From Cloeon dipterum (Eukaryota; Arthropoda; Insecta; Ephemeroptera; Baetidae), in assembly GCF_949628265.1 (NCBI RefSeq), contig NC_088788.1, positions 17,608,001 to 17,672,000 on the forward strand: 64,000 nucleotides of DNA, written 5' to 3'. How positions within the stretch are numbered: the first letter of the stretch is position 1; each line of letters starts with the position of its first letter. Both the position numbers and the translations under genes were made by a program. Shown here piece by piece: positions 63,997 to 64,000 of the stretch. The notes beneath the pieces are model-generated. The model ran no database searches and was not told where the DNA came from. It saw only the letters and a program-made list of their open reading frames with translations.

Positions 63997-64000
63997 CTAA

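Overview
This is a window of an arthropod nuclear genome, most likely an insect. Coding exons are GC-rich and sit in AT-rich introns with GT-AG borders. Protein matches are closest to insect forms (failed axon connections, the l(3)73Ah-type PCGF3, insect LSM1 and PBDC1), and DREF-type TATCGATA elements occur. Very short introns (52-62 nt) coexist with introns of many kb. A non-holometabolous insect such as a mayfly would fit, but I cannot prove the order.

Layout. 1-3 kb (+): 3' exons of cytosolic aspartyl-tRNA synthetase. 3-8 kb: a gene-free upstream region. 8.1-11.2 kb (+): fax, with a GC-rich 3' UTR. 12.7-15.3 kb (+): dimethylargininase (DDAH). 16.4-16.8 kb: an inverted-repeat element. 17.0-22.3 kb (-): the most unusual locus, a predicted 1489-residue protein joining an apparently active caspase domain, a second protease-dead caspase-like domain, a NACHT NTPase module and a higher-order ankyrin array.

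24.3-40.8 kb: a compact block of seven housekeeping or regulatory genes in strictly alternating orientation. They are ARHGAP19-like RhoGAP (+), LSM1 (-), PET117 (+), PBDC1 (-), dihydropteridine reductase (+), PCGF3 (-) and UBTD (+). Consecutive pairs share divergent promoters or converge tail to tail, in one case over a single palindromic poly(A) signal. The last UBTD intron carries a hAT-type MITE with a perfect 8-bp target duplication.

42.5-64 kb (-): the 3' two thirds of one class A GPCR (TM3 to C-tail) spread over five exons with introns of 3.9, 7.7 and 8.3 kb. The 7.7 kb intron holds a complete tRNA-Val(CAC) on the opposite strand. The 8.3 kb intron holds a (GA)n tract, a cluster of homeodomain-type sites and two open, splice-bounded blocks of unknown meaning.

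The genes do not form one pathway. The point of interest is the caspase-NACHT-ankyrin gene, whose architecture suggests a self-contained sensor-effector, i.e. an inflammasome or apoptosome-like machine in one polypeptide. The fusion rests on splice-phase agreement and domain continuity read from the sequence; transcripts would settle it.
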